Shown here piece by piece: positions 52,314 to 62,169 of a DNA stretch of 64,000 nt. The position numbers and the translations under genes were made by a program. The stretch covers positions 1 to 64,000 of the forward strand of contig NZ_FNDP01000014.1 in assembly GCF_900100545.1 (NCBI RefSeq), read 5' to 3'. The notes beneath the pieces are model-generated. The model made no database searches and had not been told where the DNA came from. It was given only the letters and a program-made list of their open reading frames with translations. The DNA is from Pseudobutyrivibrio sp. 49. GTDB taxonomy: Bacteria; Bacillota; Clostridia; Lachnospirales; Lachnospiraceae. Each line of letters begins with the position of its first letter. Within the stretch, counting starts at the first letter, position 1.

Positions 52314-53948
52314 ATGGTTTTAAAACGTTTGGTAAAGGCGTGTGCTGCGCTAATGCTTTCAGCAGCACTTATGGTTTCAGCACCAATTTCAGCTAGTGCT
52401 GCTGGTATTCAGGGTATTGATGTATCTAAATATCAGGGAGCAATTAATTGGGCAGCAGTTGCCCAGTCAGGTGTTACTTATACTTTTATTAAGGTTGGTA
52501 GCACAAACAGTGGAATAGATCCATATTTTGCAGCGAATGTAAAGGGAGCTCAGGCAGCGGGTATTCGTACAGGTGTATATATTTATTCCTATGCTACATC
52601 TGTAGAGGCAGCTATTCAGGAGGCTCAGCTGGTAGTACAGTGGATTGAAGGATACAATATCAATTTCCCAGTAGCCTTCGATATTGAGGACAAGACTCAA
52701 AAGGGATTGGATGCTAACACATGTACAGCTATGGCAAATGCATTTGCAAGTGTTATCAATGCAGCTGGTTACACACCAATTCTTTACACATACACAAATT
52801 TCTATAAGGCACATTTCACATCTGCACTTGCTTGCGATAAGTGGATTGCACAGTATGCAGACCACAACGATATTGCAGGTTGGGCTATTTGGCAGTACTC
52901 TTCAGGCGGAGCAGTACCTGGTGTAAATGGTCGTGTAGATATGAACGTGGCAGTTAAGGATTACACTGCTTTCATTCCACAGGTTGGTTTGCTTGACCTT
53001 GGACAGGGCAATGTATTTTTCTTTAATAACTTCCGTAAGCAGTATGGTTGGGTAGACATTGCAGGAGTTAAATATCACACAGATCCTGCTACAGGTATTG
53101 TCACCACAGGCTGGTTTGCGGACGAGACTGGTGCATACTACTTCCTTCCAGGAGCAGCTAATGCAGTTACAGGTCTCAACACAATTGACAATGGAATTTA
53201 TTACTTCAACGAGGCTGCACAGCTTCAGACAGGTTGGATAGAGCTTAGCGGAAACACATTCCTCTTCAATCCAGCTGAAAATGGTAAGCTTTACACAGGA
53301 TGGTGGAACGATGCCGAAGGTGTTCGTTACTTAGATACTACAGACGGACATATGGTAAAGGGGCTTAATGCCATTGATAAGGATGTTTATTACTTCAATG
53401 AGAAGGGCTTCCTTCAGGTTGGCTGGGTTGTAATCGATAAGATTACATACATGTTCAATCCTCTTGATGGTGGTAAGTTATTCAAGGGTTGGTGGAAGGA
53501 TGCTACTGGCGTTTACTACTTAGATCCTACAGATGCTCACCGTGTATCAGGTCTTACAGCTATCGATGGAGCAGTATATTACTTCAACGAGCAGGGTCAG
53601 ATGCAGATTGGCGTTATTAAGGTCAACGGAGCAACCTACTTCTTCGGAGCTGACGGTAAGATGCAGACAGGAATGCAGACTATCGGAGATGGAATCTTCT
53701 ACTTCGGTGAAGACGGAGCGATGGTTACAGGTACCTTCGCTACAAAGGATGGCATCTACTATGCAGGCAAGGATGGCAAGCTTGTATTCAATCAGGTTGT
53801 CACACTTGATAAGAAGCCATATCTCTTTGGAGCAGATGGCAAGCTCGTAATCAACCAGCTTGTACAGGTTGGCAACATGTACTATCAGACAGACGAAGCA
53901 GGTATCGTAACAGCTCAGGCTCCAGCAACACCAGCACCTGCAAAATAA
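52314..53948 (+). CDS. Secreted GH25 lysozyme with cell-wall-binding repeats
   Basis: The 544-residue protein has a signal peptide (about 1-30, ending SASA). A GH25 muramidase domain follows (about 33-225) with the catalytic Asp in GIDVSKYQGAINW and FDIED near 122, plus WAIWQYSSGG. The rest consists of repeated aromatic modules (GWWNDAEGVRYLDTTDGHMV, GLNAIDKDVYYFNEKGFLQ, GWWKDATGVYYLDPTDAHRV) like choline-binding-type wall repeats, about a dozen in all. It cuts the glycan strand of peptidoglycan. Start ATG 52314 is seven bases after GAGGAGGG; an upstream in-frame ATG precedes that site. Confidence 0.9.
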   Translation: MVLKRLVKACAALMLSAALMVSAPISASAAGIQGIDVSKYQGAINWAAVAQSGVTYTFIKVGSTNSGIDPYFAANVKGAQAAGIRTGVYIYSYATSVEAAIQEAQLVVQWIEGYNINFPVAFDIEDKTQKGLDANTCTAMANAFASVINAAGYTPILYTYTNFYKAHFTSALACDKWIAQYADHNDIAGWAIWQYSSGGAVPGVNGRVDMNVAVKDYTAFIPQVGLLDLGQGNVFFFNNFRKQYGWVDIAGVKYHTDPATGIVTTGWFADETGAYYFLPGAANAVTGLNTIDNGIYYFNEAAQLQTGWIELSGNTFLFNPAENGKLYTGWWNDAEGVRYLDTTDGHMVKGLNAIDKDVYYFNEKGFLQVGWVVIDKITYMFNPLDGGKLFKGWWKDATGVYYLDPTDAHRVSGLTAIDGAVYYFNEQGQMQIGVIKVNGATYFFGADGKMQTGMQTIGDGIFYFGEDGAMVTGTFATKDGIYYAGKDGKLVFNQVVTLDKKPYLFGADGKLVINQLVQVGNMYYQTDEAGIVTAQAPATPAPAK

Positions 53949-53958
53949 TTAAAAAATT

Positions 53959-53992
53959 AATGGCTGTGGGGATTTTCCACAGCCATTTTTTT
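53959..53992. terminator. Bidirectional terminator (lysozyme / pyrI)
   Basis: AATGGCTGTGG (53959-53969) pairs perfectly with CCACAGCCATT (53977-53987), followed by TTTTT; A residues precede it for the opposite strand. It lies between converging genes. Confidence 0.85.
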
Positions 53993-54428
53993 ATTTCTTT
54001 CCAGTGTATTTCTCTTCGCAGTATTTGCAGCGATATACCTCGTTTTCTTCGTCGGTTAATACGAAGATTTGGTCGAGGCCCTGCTCTACGGTGCTGATGC
54101 AACGAGGGTTCTTGCAGGAGATTACGTTCTTGATTTCTTTTGGAAGCGCAAGCTTACGCTTTTCCACGATGGCATCATCCTTGATAATGTTGCAGGTGAT
54201 GTTGTGGTCGATGAAACCAAGGATATCTAAATCAACGCGCTCGATAGGGCATTCGATTTTGATGATGTCCTTACGACCCATCTTGTTAGATTTGGCATTC
54301 ATAATCATGGCCACGGTGCAGTCACAACCAAGATTGCCAAGCTGAAGATCATTGTATATTGTCATGGATTCGCCAGCCTTGATGTGGTCAAGTACGAATC
54401 CCTGATGAATTCCAGAAATATTAAGCAT
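53991..54428 (-). CDS. pyrI: Aspartate carbamoyltransferase regulatory subunit
   Basis: The 145-residue regulatory chain carries nucleotide effector control to PyrB. The N-terminal allosteric part is short and varied (GFVLDHIKAGESMTIYNDLQ), and the C-terminal zinc domain has the four cysteines in ISCKNPRCIS and YRCKYCEEKY. It follows pyrB by 13 bases in one operon. Its presence means the enzyme is of the allosteric PyrBI type. Confidence 0.93.
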   Translation of the reverse strand: MLNISGIHQGFVLDHIKAGESMTIYNDLQLGNLGCDCTVAMIMNAKSNKMGRKDIIKIECPIERVDLDILGFIDHNITCNIIKDDAIVEKRKLALPKEIKNVISCKNPRCISTVEQGLDQIFVLTDEENEVYRCKYCEEKYTGKK

Positions 54429-54441
54429 TTGTATTCCCTCC

Positions 54442-55356
54442 CTATACTAATTCAAGAAGCGTCAGTATCAGCGCCATTCTGATGAATACACCGTACTTAG
54501 CCTGGGTAAAGTACATTGCTCTTGGGTCGTCGTCCACATCAACAGAGATTTCGTTTACTCGTGGAAGTGGATGAAGAACCATCATATCTTTCTTGGCAAG
54601 ACGCATCTTCTCAGGAGTGAGAATGAAGAAATCCTTCAAGCGAATGTAATCTTCTTCGTTGAAGAAACGCTCACGCTGAACTCTTGTCATGTAGAGGATG
54701 TCCAGCTCGCCCATAACATCATCTAAGGAATCTACTTCCTTATATTCATATCCATTTTTATCTAGTACATCCTCGCGAATATACTCTGGAACACGAAGCT
54801 CCTCTGGTGAGATAAGAACGAATTTAATTCCCGGATAACGAACAAGTGCGTTGATAAGAGAGTGCACTGTACGGCCGAATTTCAAATCACCACAAAGTCC
54901 GATAGTAAGGTCTTTGATTTCGCCACGTAAAGAGCGAATGGTAAATAAATCTGTAAGTGTTTGTGTGGGATGTTGATGACCACCATCACCGGCATTGATA
55001 ACGGGAATAAGAGATCGCTGAGAAGCGACTAATGGAGCGCCTTCCTTTGGATGACGCATAGCGCAGATGTCTGCGTAAGAAGAAATTACACGAATAGTAT
55101 CAGAAACACTTTCGCCTTTTGCTGCTGATGAAGAATCAGCTGAAGAAAAACCAAGGACAGAACCACCAAGATTAAGCATGGCAGCTTCAAAAGAAAGTCT
55201 TGTACGGGTGCTTGGTTCATAGAAACATGTAGCTAGCTTTTTGCCGTGGCACTTCTCGCTGTACGAGCTTGGATGAGCTTTAATATCATCCGCCAGGTCC
55301 ATAAGCTGCTCTAGCTCCTCTCTGGTAAAGTCCAGAGGGCTCATTAGATGACGCAT
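54442..55356 (-). CDS. pyrB: Aspartate carbamoyltransferase catalytic subunit
   Basis: The 304-residue enzyme joins carbamoyl phosphate and aspartate in the first committed step of pyrimidine synthesis. It has [20 protein letters not shown] (carbamoyl phosphate site), [30 protein letters not shown] and [16 protein letters not shown]. Normal length. GGGAGG precedes the ATG at 55356. Divergent from priA, with less than 100 bases between the starts. Confidence 0.96.
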   Translation of the reverse strand: MRHLMSPLDFTREELEQLMDLADDIKAHPSSYSEKCHGKKLATCFYEPSTRTRLSFEAAMLNLGGSVLGFSSADSSSAAKGESVSDTIRVISSYADICAMRHPKEGAPLVASQRSLIPVINAGDGGHQHPTQTLTDLFTIRSLRGEIKDLTIGLCGDLKFGRTVHSLINALVRYPGIKFVLISPEELRVPEYIREDVLDKNGYEYKEVDSLDDVMGELDILYMTRVQRERFFNEEDYIRLKDFFILTPEKMRLAKKDMMVLHPLPRVNEISVDVDDDPRAMYFTQAKYGVFIRMALILTLLELV

Positions 55357-55415
55357 ATGTATCCTCCCTGATAATGAATGATTGTTTTCAAATCAATTTA
55401 TTCTACCATATTGAA

Positions 55416-55444
55416 TTCAAAATAAAACCCTTTTATGCTAAAAT
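55416..55444 (+). promoter_or_regulatory. priA promoter, probably giving a leaderless messenger
   Basis: TTCAAA (55416-55421), 17-base spacer ending TATGC, TAAAAT (55439-55444), an extended -10. The expected start of transcription, about seven bases on, coincides with the priA ATG at 55452, and no Shine-Dalgarno sequence is present. Confidence 0.55.
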
Positions 55445-55451
55445 ATTTTTT

Positions 55452-57683
55452 ATGAAATACGCAGACGTTATTATTGATATCTCTCACGAGAGATTGGATA
55501 AAACATTTGAATATATAATTCCAGATGAGTTGGAAGAGCAGGTTACAGAAGGGGTACAGGTAGTTATTCCCTTCGGTCAGGGCAATCGTGCTATCACAGG
55601 TTATGTGGTGGATTGCCATGATAAGCCGGGTTTCGATGTTACTAAGCTGAAGCCTATTGCGAGAGTTGTAAAGGACAGTATCGCCATAGAGTCTCAGCTT
55701 ATTTCTTTGGCTGCCTTTTTAAAACGTAATTATGGTAGCACAATGAATCAGGCGCTTAAGACTGTCATTCCTATTAAGAAAAAAGAGAATGAGAAGATGA
55801 AGAAGGAAATCGCTCTTGCAATCTCTTTGGAGCAAGCGAAGATTGAGCTTAATGAACTCATGGCCAAGCCACGTCACGCCCTTGGTAAGGAACGACTCTT
55901 AAGAGAGCTTCTGGAAGTAGACACTCTCGACTGGGAGCTTGCCACAAAAAAGCTTCAGGTTCCTACAGCAAACATTCGTGATTTGGAAAAGAAGGGGATT
56001 ATCCACATAGAATCGGTGAGAACCTTCCGTAATCCACATCTTAATAAAGATGCTAACAGAAAGCAGATTACACTTAATGAAGAACAGGAAGCAGCGGCAG
56101 AGCAGATAAAGGCAGACATTGATACAGGACGCCGCAAGACATATCTCATACATGGCGTCACTGGCTCAGGAAAGACAGAAGTCTACATGGATGTTATGGA
56201 GCATGTGATTAACATGGGGCAGCAGGTTATCGTGTTGATTCCTGAAATTGCGCTTACCTATCAGACGGTCATGCGTTTCTACACCCGTTTTGGTGATAAG
56301 GTCAGCATTCTGAATAGCCGCATGTCACCTGGCGAGCGTTTCGATCAGTTCGAGCGTGCCAAGTCAGGTGAGATTAGCATTATGGTAGGACCACGTTCTG
56401 CTTTGTTCACACCTTTTGCAAATCTTGGTCTTATTATCATAGACGAGGAACACGAGCCAAGCTATAAATCAGAAGTCATTCCTAGATATCATGCCAGAGA
56501 GACAGCGGTGTATCGCGCAAAGCTTTCGGGGGCTACAGTAATTTTGGGTTCAGCCACACCAAGCCTTGAGGCATATAGCAGAGCTACATCAGGAGAGTAT
56601 CAGCTAATTACTCTTCACAATAGAGCTATGGGGCAGGATATGGCCAGCTGCGAGATTGTAGATCTTAGAGCAGAGCTGCAGTCTGGTAATCGCTCCATGA
56701 TTAGCCGCAGGCTGAAGGAGCTCATGGCTGACAAATTAAGCAAAAATCAGCAAATCATGCTGTTTTTAAATAGAAGAGGCCTTATGGGCTTCGTTTCTTG
56801 TAGGGCTTGTGGTCATGTGTTAAAATGTCCACATTGCGATGTTGCCCTGCATTTGCACAATGGCGGTATTATGAAGTGCCACTATTGTGGATTTACTACC
56901 AAGGCAGAAAAGATTTGTCCTAGCTGCGGCAGTAAATACATCGGCAGTTTCAAGGCTGGTACTCAGCGCTTAGAGGAGATTGTAAAAGAATCCTTCCCAC
57001 AGGCCAGAGTACTTCGTATGGATGCTGACACCACCTCAGGTAAGAATGGTCATGAGGAGATTTTGGCAGCCTTTGCAGCCCACGAAGCAGATGTGCTTAT
57101 CGGCACACAGATGATTGTTAAGGGCCATGATTTTGCCAATGTTACACTGGTAGGAATCATCGCAGCAGATATTTCTTTGAATGAGTCTGATTTCCACAGT
57201 GGAGAGCGTACCTTCCAGCTACTTACACAGGCGGTAGGACGTGCAGGCCGTGGTGTTGAGCCAGGTATCGCTGTTATCCAGACTTATCAGCCAGAGAACT
57301 ATGCTGTAGTATCATCAGCAAATCAGGATTATGACAGCTTCTATTCACAGGAGATTGCCTACAGAAGACTTCTGTCATATCCACCATGCTCACACATGCT
57401 TGGTATTCAGGTGAGCTGCGACAAGCAAAAGGATGCCTATGGTCAGGCTGATGTTCTGGCGGACCTGATTAGACGGACCGACCCTGAAATTGTTATAATG
57501 GGTCCAGAGGATGCCTATATCGGAAAGCTCAAGGATGTTTACCGCAGGGTAATATATCTCAGGGCAGATGATTATGACAGGCTTGTCCGAATTAAAGATG
57601 CAATCGATAAATTTTTATTAGAACAAAAGCAATATCGAAACACCAGCACATGGTTTGATTTCGACCCAATTAATACATTATAG
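55452..57683 (+). CDS. priA: Primosomal helicase PriA
   Basis: The 743-residue SF2 helicase restarts stalled replication forks. The N-terminal DNA-binding domain starts KYADVIIDISHERLDKTFEY and has the V-x-V-P-F-G-type VVIPFGQGNRAITGYVVD. The helicase core has HGVTGSGKTEVYMDV (Walker A), IIIDEEHEPSYKS (DEEH), GSATPSLEA and GRAGRG. Between the lobes are the zinc cysteines (CRACGHVLKCPHCDVALHLH, CHYCGF, CPSCGS). Start 55452 is chosen for conservation; an upstream in-frame ATG (55374) adds a non-conserved stretch. It heads the operon running to the window end. Confidence 0.95.
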   Translation: MKYADVIIDISHERLDKTFEYIIPDELEEQVTEGVQVVIPFGQGNRAITGYVVDCHDKPGFDVTKLKPIARVVKDSIAIESQLISLAAFLKRNYGSTMNQALKTVIPIKKKENEKMKKEIALAISLEQAKIELNELMAKPRHALGKERLLRELLEVDTLDWELATKKLQVPTANIRDLEKKGIIHIESVRTFRNPHLNKDANRKQITLNEEQEAAAEQIKADIDTGRRKTYLIHGVTGSGKTEVYMDVMEHVINMGQQVIVLIPEIALTYQTVMRFYTRFGDKVSILNSRMSPGERFDQFERAKSGEISIMVGPRSALFTPFANLGLIIIDEEHEPSYKSEVIPRYHARETAVYRAKLSGATVILGSATPSLEAYSRATSGEYQLITLHNRAMGQDMASCEIVDLRAELQSGNRSMISRRLKELMADKLSKNQQIMLFLNRRGLMGFVSCRACGHVLKCPHCDVALHLHNGGIMKCHYCGFTTKAEKICPSCGSKYIGSFKAGTQRLEEIVKESFPQARVLRMDADTTSGKNGHEEILAAFAAHEADVLIGTQMIVKGHDFANVTLVGIIAADISLNESDFHSGERTFQLLTQAVGRAGRGVEPGIAVIQTYQPENYAVVSSANQDYDSFYSQEIAYRRLLSYPPCSHMLGIQVSCDKQKDAYGQADVLADLIRRTDPEIVIMGPEDAYIGKLKDVYRRVIYLRADDYDRLVRIKDAIDKFLLEQKQYRNTSTWFDFDPINTL

Positions 57684-57696
57684 AAAGAGGTATAAA

Positions 57697-58191
57697 ATGG
57701 CAGTTTTAGACATTAGAGAATATGGTAAGGATGATGTCCTTTTAAAAACATGTAAGCCTGTAAAGGAGCTTACTCCAAAGCTTAAGACATTAATCGAGGA
57801 TATGTACGACACAATGTATGATGCAGACGGTGTTGGTCTTGCAGCACCTCAGGTAGGCGTACTTCGTCGTATCTGTGTTATCGATATCGGTGAGGGTCCT
57901 GTTACTCTCATCAACCCAGTAGTTCTTGAGACATCAGGCGAGCAGACAGGTAACGAGGGTTGCCTTTCGGTTCCAGGAAAGACTGGCGTTGTTACTCGTC
58001 CTAATTACGCAAAGGTTAAGGCTCTTAATGAAGATATGGAAGAAATCATTGTTGAGGGTGAGGAGCTTATGGCTCGTGCACTTCTTCACGAGATTGATCA
58101 TCTTGACGGCCACATCTACACAGAAAAGGTAGAGGGCGAGCTTTACGATGTTGAAGATTTATTAGAAGAAGTAGAAGAGGATGAAGAGTAA
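57697..58191 (+). CDS. def: Peptide deformylase
   Basis: The 164-residue metal enzyme removes the formyl group from new proteins. All three motifs are seen: GVGLAAPQVG, EGCLSVPG and HEIDHLDGHIY. Start ATG 57697 follows AAAGAGG; an upstream in-frame start lies within priA. Its TAA directly abuts the ATG of fmt, the usual def-fmt pair. Confidence 0.96.
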   Translation: MAVLDIREYGKDDVLLKTCKPVKELTPKLKTLIEDMYDTMYDADGVGLAAPQVGVLRRICVIDIGEGPVTLINPVVLETSGEQTGNEGCLSVPGKTGVVTRPNYAKVKALNEDMEEIIVEGEELMARALLHEIDHLDGHIYTEKVEGELYDVEDLLEEVEEDEE

Positions 58192-59127
58192 ATGAAAGTT
58201 GTTTTCATGGGTACACCGGATTTTGCGGTGGAGACTTTAAAAGCAATATACGAGGCTGGGCACGAGGTTATTCTTGCTGTGTCTCAGCCGGATAAGCCAA
58301 AGGGACGTAGCGGAAAGCTTCAGCCTACTCCTGTTAAGGAGTTTGCTATGGAACATGATATCCCAGTATATCAGCCAGTGAAAATCAGAGCAGAGGAGTC
58401 TGTTGAGGAACTTCGTAAATACGAAGCAGATGTTTTCGTGGTAGCTGCCTTTGGACAGATTTTACCAAAGGTAATTCTTGATATGCCACGTCTCGGTTGT
58501 GTAAATGTTCATGGCTCACTTCTTCCAAAATACCGTGGTGCAGCACCTATTCAGTGGGCAGTTATCAACGGTGAAAAGGTATCTGGAAACACTACAATGC
58601 TTATGGGGCCAGGACTTGATGATGGAGATATGCTTCTCAAGTCTGAGATAGAATTGGCTGCAGACGAAACAGGCGGAAGCCTTTTTGACAAGCTTGCATT
58701 AGATGGTGGTAAGCTTGCAGTAAAGACTATCGAAGCTTTAGACCGTGGAGAAATCACTCCACTTCCTCAGGATGAATCACAGGCTACTCACGTAGGTATG
58801 ATTTCCAAGGATATGGGAAATATCGACTGGACAAAGACAGCAGTAGAAATCGAGCGTCTTATCCGTGGTCTTAATCCATGGCCATCAGCCTTTACATTTG
58901 TAGACGGAAAGCAGCTCAAGCTTTGGAAAGCTACAGTAGTAGAAAAGTCTGGCGAGCCAGGCACTATCATAGATGTAAATAAAAACGGATTTATCGTAGC
59001 CTGCGGAGAGGGAGCTCTTGAGATAAACGAGCTTCAGCTTGAAGGCAAGAAGCGTATGGCATCAGGAGATTTCCTTAGAGGCTATAGCTTAGAAGCAGGT
59101 AAGAGGTTTGTAAATGGCAGGGATTAA
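58192..59127 (+). CDS. fmt: Methionyl-tRNA formyltransferase
   Basis: The 311-residue enzyme formylates initiator Met-tRNA. It starts MKVVFMGTPDFAVETLKAIY and has VSQPDKPKGRSGKLQPTPVK, FGQILPKVILD, VNVHGSLLPKYRGAAPIQWA and TTMLMGPGLDDGDML. Normal length. Adjacent to def and overlapping rsmB by 14 bases, as is common in Firmicutes. Confidence 0.96.
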   Translation: MKVVFMGTPDFAVETLKAIYEAGHEVILAVSQPDKPKGRSGKLQPTPVKEFAMEHDIPVYQPVKIRAEESVEELRKYEADVFVVAAFGQILPKVILDMPRLGCVNVHGSLLPKYRGAAPIQWAVINGEKVSGNTTMLMGPGLDDGDMLLKSEIELAADETGGSLFDKLALDGGKLAVKTIEALDRGEITPLPQDESQATHVGMISKDMGNIDWTKTAVEIERLIRGLNPWPSAFTFVDGKQLKLWKATVVEKSGEPGTIIDVNKNGFIVACGEGALEINELQLEGKKRMASGDFLRGYSLEAGKRFVNGRD

Positions 59128-60385
59128 TTTAAGAGAAATCGCCATGGAGACTGTCATTGAGATTCTTGAAAATGGTCAGTTCTCTCATATCTATCTAAAG
59201 GCAGTTTTAGATAAATATGGGTATCTTGAGAAGAACGAGAGAGCCTTTTTGAATCGTCTTGTTAATGGAACAGTAGAGCGTAAGCTTCAGCTGGATTACA
59301 TTATCGACAGCTTCTCCAAAACAAAAGTAAAAAAGATGAAACCTCTCATTCGCACCATAATGCGTCTGGGAGTTTATGAGATTTATTACATGGATGCAGT
59401 TCCAGATTCTGCTACCTGCAACGAATACGTTAAGCTTGCCAAAAAGCGTGGCTTCGCAGGACTTTCAGGATTTGTTAATGGCATCCTTAGAAACATCGCC
59501 AGAGAGAAATCCCACATGGAGTTCAAGGAATTGTGGATAAAGTACTCTATGCCACAGTGGATTGTTGATAAATGGATTGCAGACTATGGCAAGGAGCAGA
59601 CAGAAGAAATACTTAAGGGCTTCCTTGAGCCAGAGGAGCTTTGTATCAGAGTTAATCTCAATAAGATTTCCCGTGAGGATTTGGCAGAGCAGCTTAAGGG
59701 ACAGGGAATCACTGTTCGTATATGCGATACAGTTGAAAGTGCATGCTATATTTCAGATTATGATTCTTTGACAGCAATACCTGAGTTCAACGAAGGACTG
59801 TTTTATGTTCAGGATTATTCCTCGCAGAGGGTTCCTTACATGGCAGGAGTTGCAGCAGGTCAGCAGGTAATTGATGTTTGTGCTGCGCCTGGAGGAAAGG
59901 CACTTCATTGCGGAGAGCTGGTAGCGGATGGTTCGGTCCTAGCCCGAGATCTTACAGATCAGAAGGTGGCATTGATTCAGGAAAACATTAACAGAACTGG
60001 AGCTACAAATGTGAAAGCCCAGCAGTGGGATGCCACAGTTTTAGATGAAGATTCAATTCGTAAATACGATACTGTAATTGCGGATTTGCCATGTTCCGGT
60101 CTTGGCATTATCAGAAAGAAGCCAGATATTAAATACAATCAGACAGAAGAATCACTATCTGAGCTTACAAAGCTTCAGAGTCAGATTCTTGATACAGTTT
60201 GTCAGTATGTGAAGGATGGCGGTACACTTTGCTACAGCACCTGCACAATTAATAAAGATGAAAATGAAAATCAGGTGGAAAACTTCCTGTCATCACATTC
60301 GGAATTTACGATCGAAAAGATGACTCAGCTTTTCCCTGACAAAGAACACGATGGATTTTTTATATGTGTAATGAAAAAGAATTAA
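59114..60385 (+). CDS. rsmB: 16S rRNA (cytosine-967) methyltransferase
   Basis: The 423-residue enzyme has an N-terminal NusB-like helical domain (about 1-140) and a C-terminal SAM domain with DVCAAPGGKALHCGELV (motif I), ADLPCSGLGIIRKKPD (motif IV Cys) and LCYSTCTINKDENENQVE (catalytic Cys). It modifies C967 of 16S rRNA. Start ATG 59114 lies inside the end of fmt after AAGAGG; its end overlaps rlmN by 22 bases. Confidence 0.93.
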   Translation: MAGINLREIAMETVIEILENGQFSHIYLKAVLDKYGYLEKNERAFLNRLVNGTVERKLQLDYIIDSFSKTKVKKMKPLIRTIMRLGVYEIYYMDAVPDSATCNEYVKLAKKRGFAGLSGFVNGILRNIAREKSHMEFKELWIKYSMPQWIVDKWIADYGKEQTEEILKGFLEPEELCIRVNLNKISREDLAEQLKGQGITVRICDTVESACYISDYDSLTAIPEFNEGLFYVQDYSSQRVPYMAGVAAGQQVIDVCAAPGGKALHCGELVADGSVLARDLTDQKVALIQENINRTGATNVKAQQWDATVLDEDSIRKYDTVIADLPCSGLGIIRKKPDIKYNQTEESLSELTKLQSQILDTVCQYVKDGGTLCYSTCTINKDENENQVENFLSSHSEFTIEKMTQLFPDKEHDGFFICVMKKN

Positions 60386-61428
60386 CCGATATTCGGTCAC
60401 TTAATTTAACAGAGCTTACAGACTATGTAACAACAGAGCTGGGAGAGCCAAAGTTCAGAGCAAAACAGCTTTATGAATGGATGCATCAGCATTTGGCTTT
60501 AGATTATGATGAGATGAAAAACATCCCAAAGTCTTTAAAAGAAAAGCTTCAAGCCAACTGCAATTATCATCCTCTTAAGAAGATAGATATGCAGGTTTCC
60601 AAAATCGATGGCACTCGTAAGTACTTGTTTGAGCTTTACGATGGCCAGATGGTGGAAAGCGTTTGGATGAGCTACAAGCATGGTAATTCTGTATGCATCA
60701 GCTCCCAGGTTGGTTGTAAGATGGGCTGCCGTTTCTGTGCATCTACTCTCGATGGATGGGTTAGAAATCTTACTCCTTCAGAGATGCTTGGACAGATTTA
60801 TGCTATCCAGAAAGACACTGGAGAGCGTGTATCCAACCTTGTTGTTATGGGTACTGGTGAGCCTATGGACAACTATGACAACATAGTTAAGTTTGTCCGT
60901 CTGCTTTCAGATGAGAACGGCCTTAATATTTCACAGAGAAATATTACTGTTAGTACATGCGGTATTGTTCCACGCATCAAGCAGCTGGCAGAGGAGGATT
61001 TGACAATCACTCTTGCGATTTCTCTTCATGCGCCAAATCAGCAAAAGAGAGCAGAGCTTATGCCAGTAGCAAATAAATATGAGATTCATGAGCTTATTGA
61101 TGCCTGTGAATACTATTTCAATAAGACCGGACGCCGTATCACCTTTGAGTATTCATTGGTGGGGGGAGTCAATGACAGAGATGAAGATGCAGCTGAATTA
61201 GGACAGCTTATTGGTCATTTAAATTGTCATGTAAATCTTATTCCGGTTAACCCTATTAAGGAGCGTGATTTCGTTAGTCCTTCAATGGACAGAGCTTACG
61301 CCTTCCAAAAAAAGATTGAAAAATATGTCAATAATGCTACTATTAGAAGGGAAATGGGTCGCGATATAGACGGGGCCTGTGGACAACTTAGAAAGAGGCA
61401 TTCAGATGCCTTGAAAGGGAATAATTAA
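60364..61428 (+). CDS. rlmN: Dual-specificity 23S rRNA / tRNA A-2 methyltransferase
   Basis: The 354-residue radical SAM enzyme methylates A2503 of 23S rRNA and A37 of some tRNAs. It has FRAKQLYEWMHQHLALDYDE, the cluster motif C-x3-C-x2-C in VGCKMGCRFCAS (about 118-125), MGTGEPMDNYDN, TVSTCGIVPRIKQL and GRDIDGACGQLR with the second catalytic Cys. Start 60364 lies within rsmB. TAATG couples it to the next gene. Confidence 0.95.
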   Translation: MCNEKELTDIRSLNLTELTDYVTTELGEPKFRAKQLYEWMHQHLALDYDEMKNIPKSLKEKLQANCNYHPLKKIDMQVSKIDGTRKYLFELYDGQMVESVWMSYKHGNSVCISSQVGCKMGCRFCASTLDGWVRNLTPSEMLGQIYAIQKDTGERVSNLVVMGTGEPMDNYDNIVKFVRLLSDENGLNISQRNITVSTCGIVPRIKQLAEEDLTITLAISLHAPNQQKRAELMPVANKYEIHELIDACEYYFNKTGRRITFEYSLVGGVNDRDEDAAELGQLIGHLNCHVNLIPVNPIKERDFVSPSMDRAYAFQKKIEKYVNNATIRREMGRDIDGACGQLRKRHSDALKGNN

Positions 61429-62147
61429 TGATAAGTTACAAGATAACTGATGTTGGCATGAAACGAAAAGTCAACCAGGACACCGTTTATGCCAATGACA
61501 GTGGAGTTGGCAATTTACCAAATCTTTATATAGTCGCCGACGGTATGGGTGGAGAATTAGCAGGTGATTATGCCTCTGCCAAATGCGTCGAGATTGTCGT
61601 AGATGGTGTCACAACTTCCAAAGAGTCAGAGCCTGTAAAAATTCTTGAGCAGGCAATTCAATCAGCAAATCAAATAATATATCACGAGTCCAAAAGTGAT
61701 TCTTCCAAAGCTGGAATGGGCACTACCCTTGTTCTAGGCACTTTCATTGATGGGCATCTTTATGTTGCCAATGTGGGTGACAGTCGTCTTTATGTTGCTA
61801 CTGCCACAAAGCTTTTGCAGATCACTAAGGATCATTCTGTGGTTGCAGAGCTTGTTCGTACAGGAGAGCTGGATGAGGATGATGCTCGCACTGATAAGCG
61901 TAAGAATATGATTACCAGAGCCATCGGTGCAGAAGAAAAAATCAATCCAGATTATTTCGACGTAATCCTTAAGGGTGGAGAAAAGGTTCTGCTCTGTTCT
62001 GATGGTCTTACAAATATGGTTGAGGATAATGAGATATATTCAGTCATAACAAACTCAGATACTCTTGAGGCCAGAGCAAAGGAATTAATCAAACGAGCTA
62101 ATAGTAATGGTGGTAAGGATAATATTTCGGTTATTGTTATAGAATAG
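61428..62147 (+). CDS. prpC: PP2C-type Ser/Thr protein phosphatase
   Basis: The 239-residue phosphatase reverses the action of the kinase encoded next to it. Motifs: TDVGMKRKVNQDTVYANDSG, YIVADGMGGELAGDYASAKC (metal Asp and Gly), VANVGDSRLYVATA, TRAIGAE, LLCSDGLTNMVEDNEI and NGGKDNISVIVIE. Cytoplasmic, no membrane segment. It overlaps the rlmN stop and precedes the kinase by 22 bases. Confidence 0.93.
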   Translation: MISYKITDVGMKRKVNQDTVYANDSGVGNLPNLYIVADGMGGELAGDYASAKCVEIVVDGVTTSKESEPVKILEQAIQSANQIIYHESKSDSSKAGMGTTLVLGTFIDGHLYVANVGDSRLYVATATKLLQITKDHSVVAELVRTGELDEDDARTDKRKNMITRAIGAEEKINPDYFDVILKGGEKVLLCSDGLTNMVEDNEIYSVITNSDTLEARAKELIKRANSNGGKDNISVIVIE

Positions 62148-62169
62148 ATATCGAGTAGAAGGAGAATAC

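Noticed and set aside
53000-53900. Repetitive stretch as a recent DNA duplication
   Set aside because: Repeats are at protein level (aromatic wall-binding modules) with varied DNA, typical of this lysozyme class.
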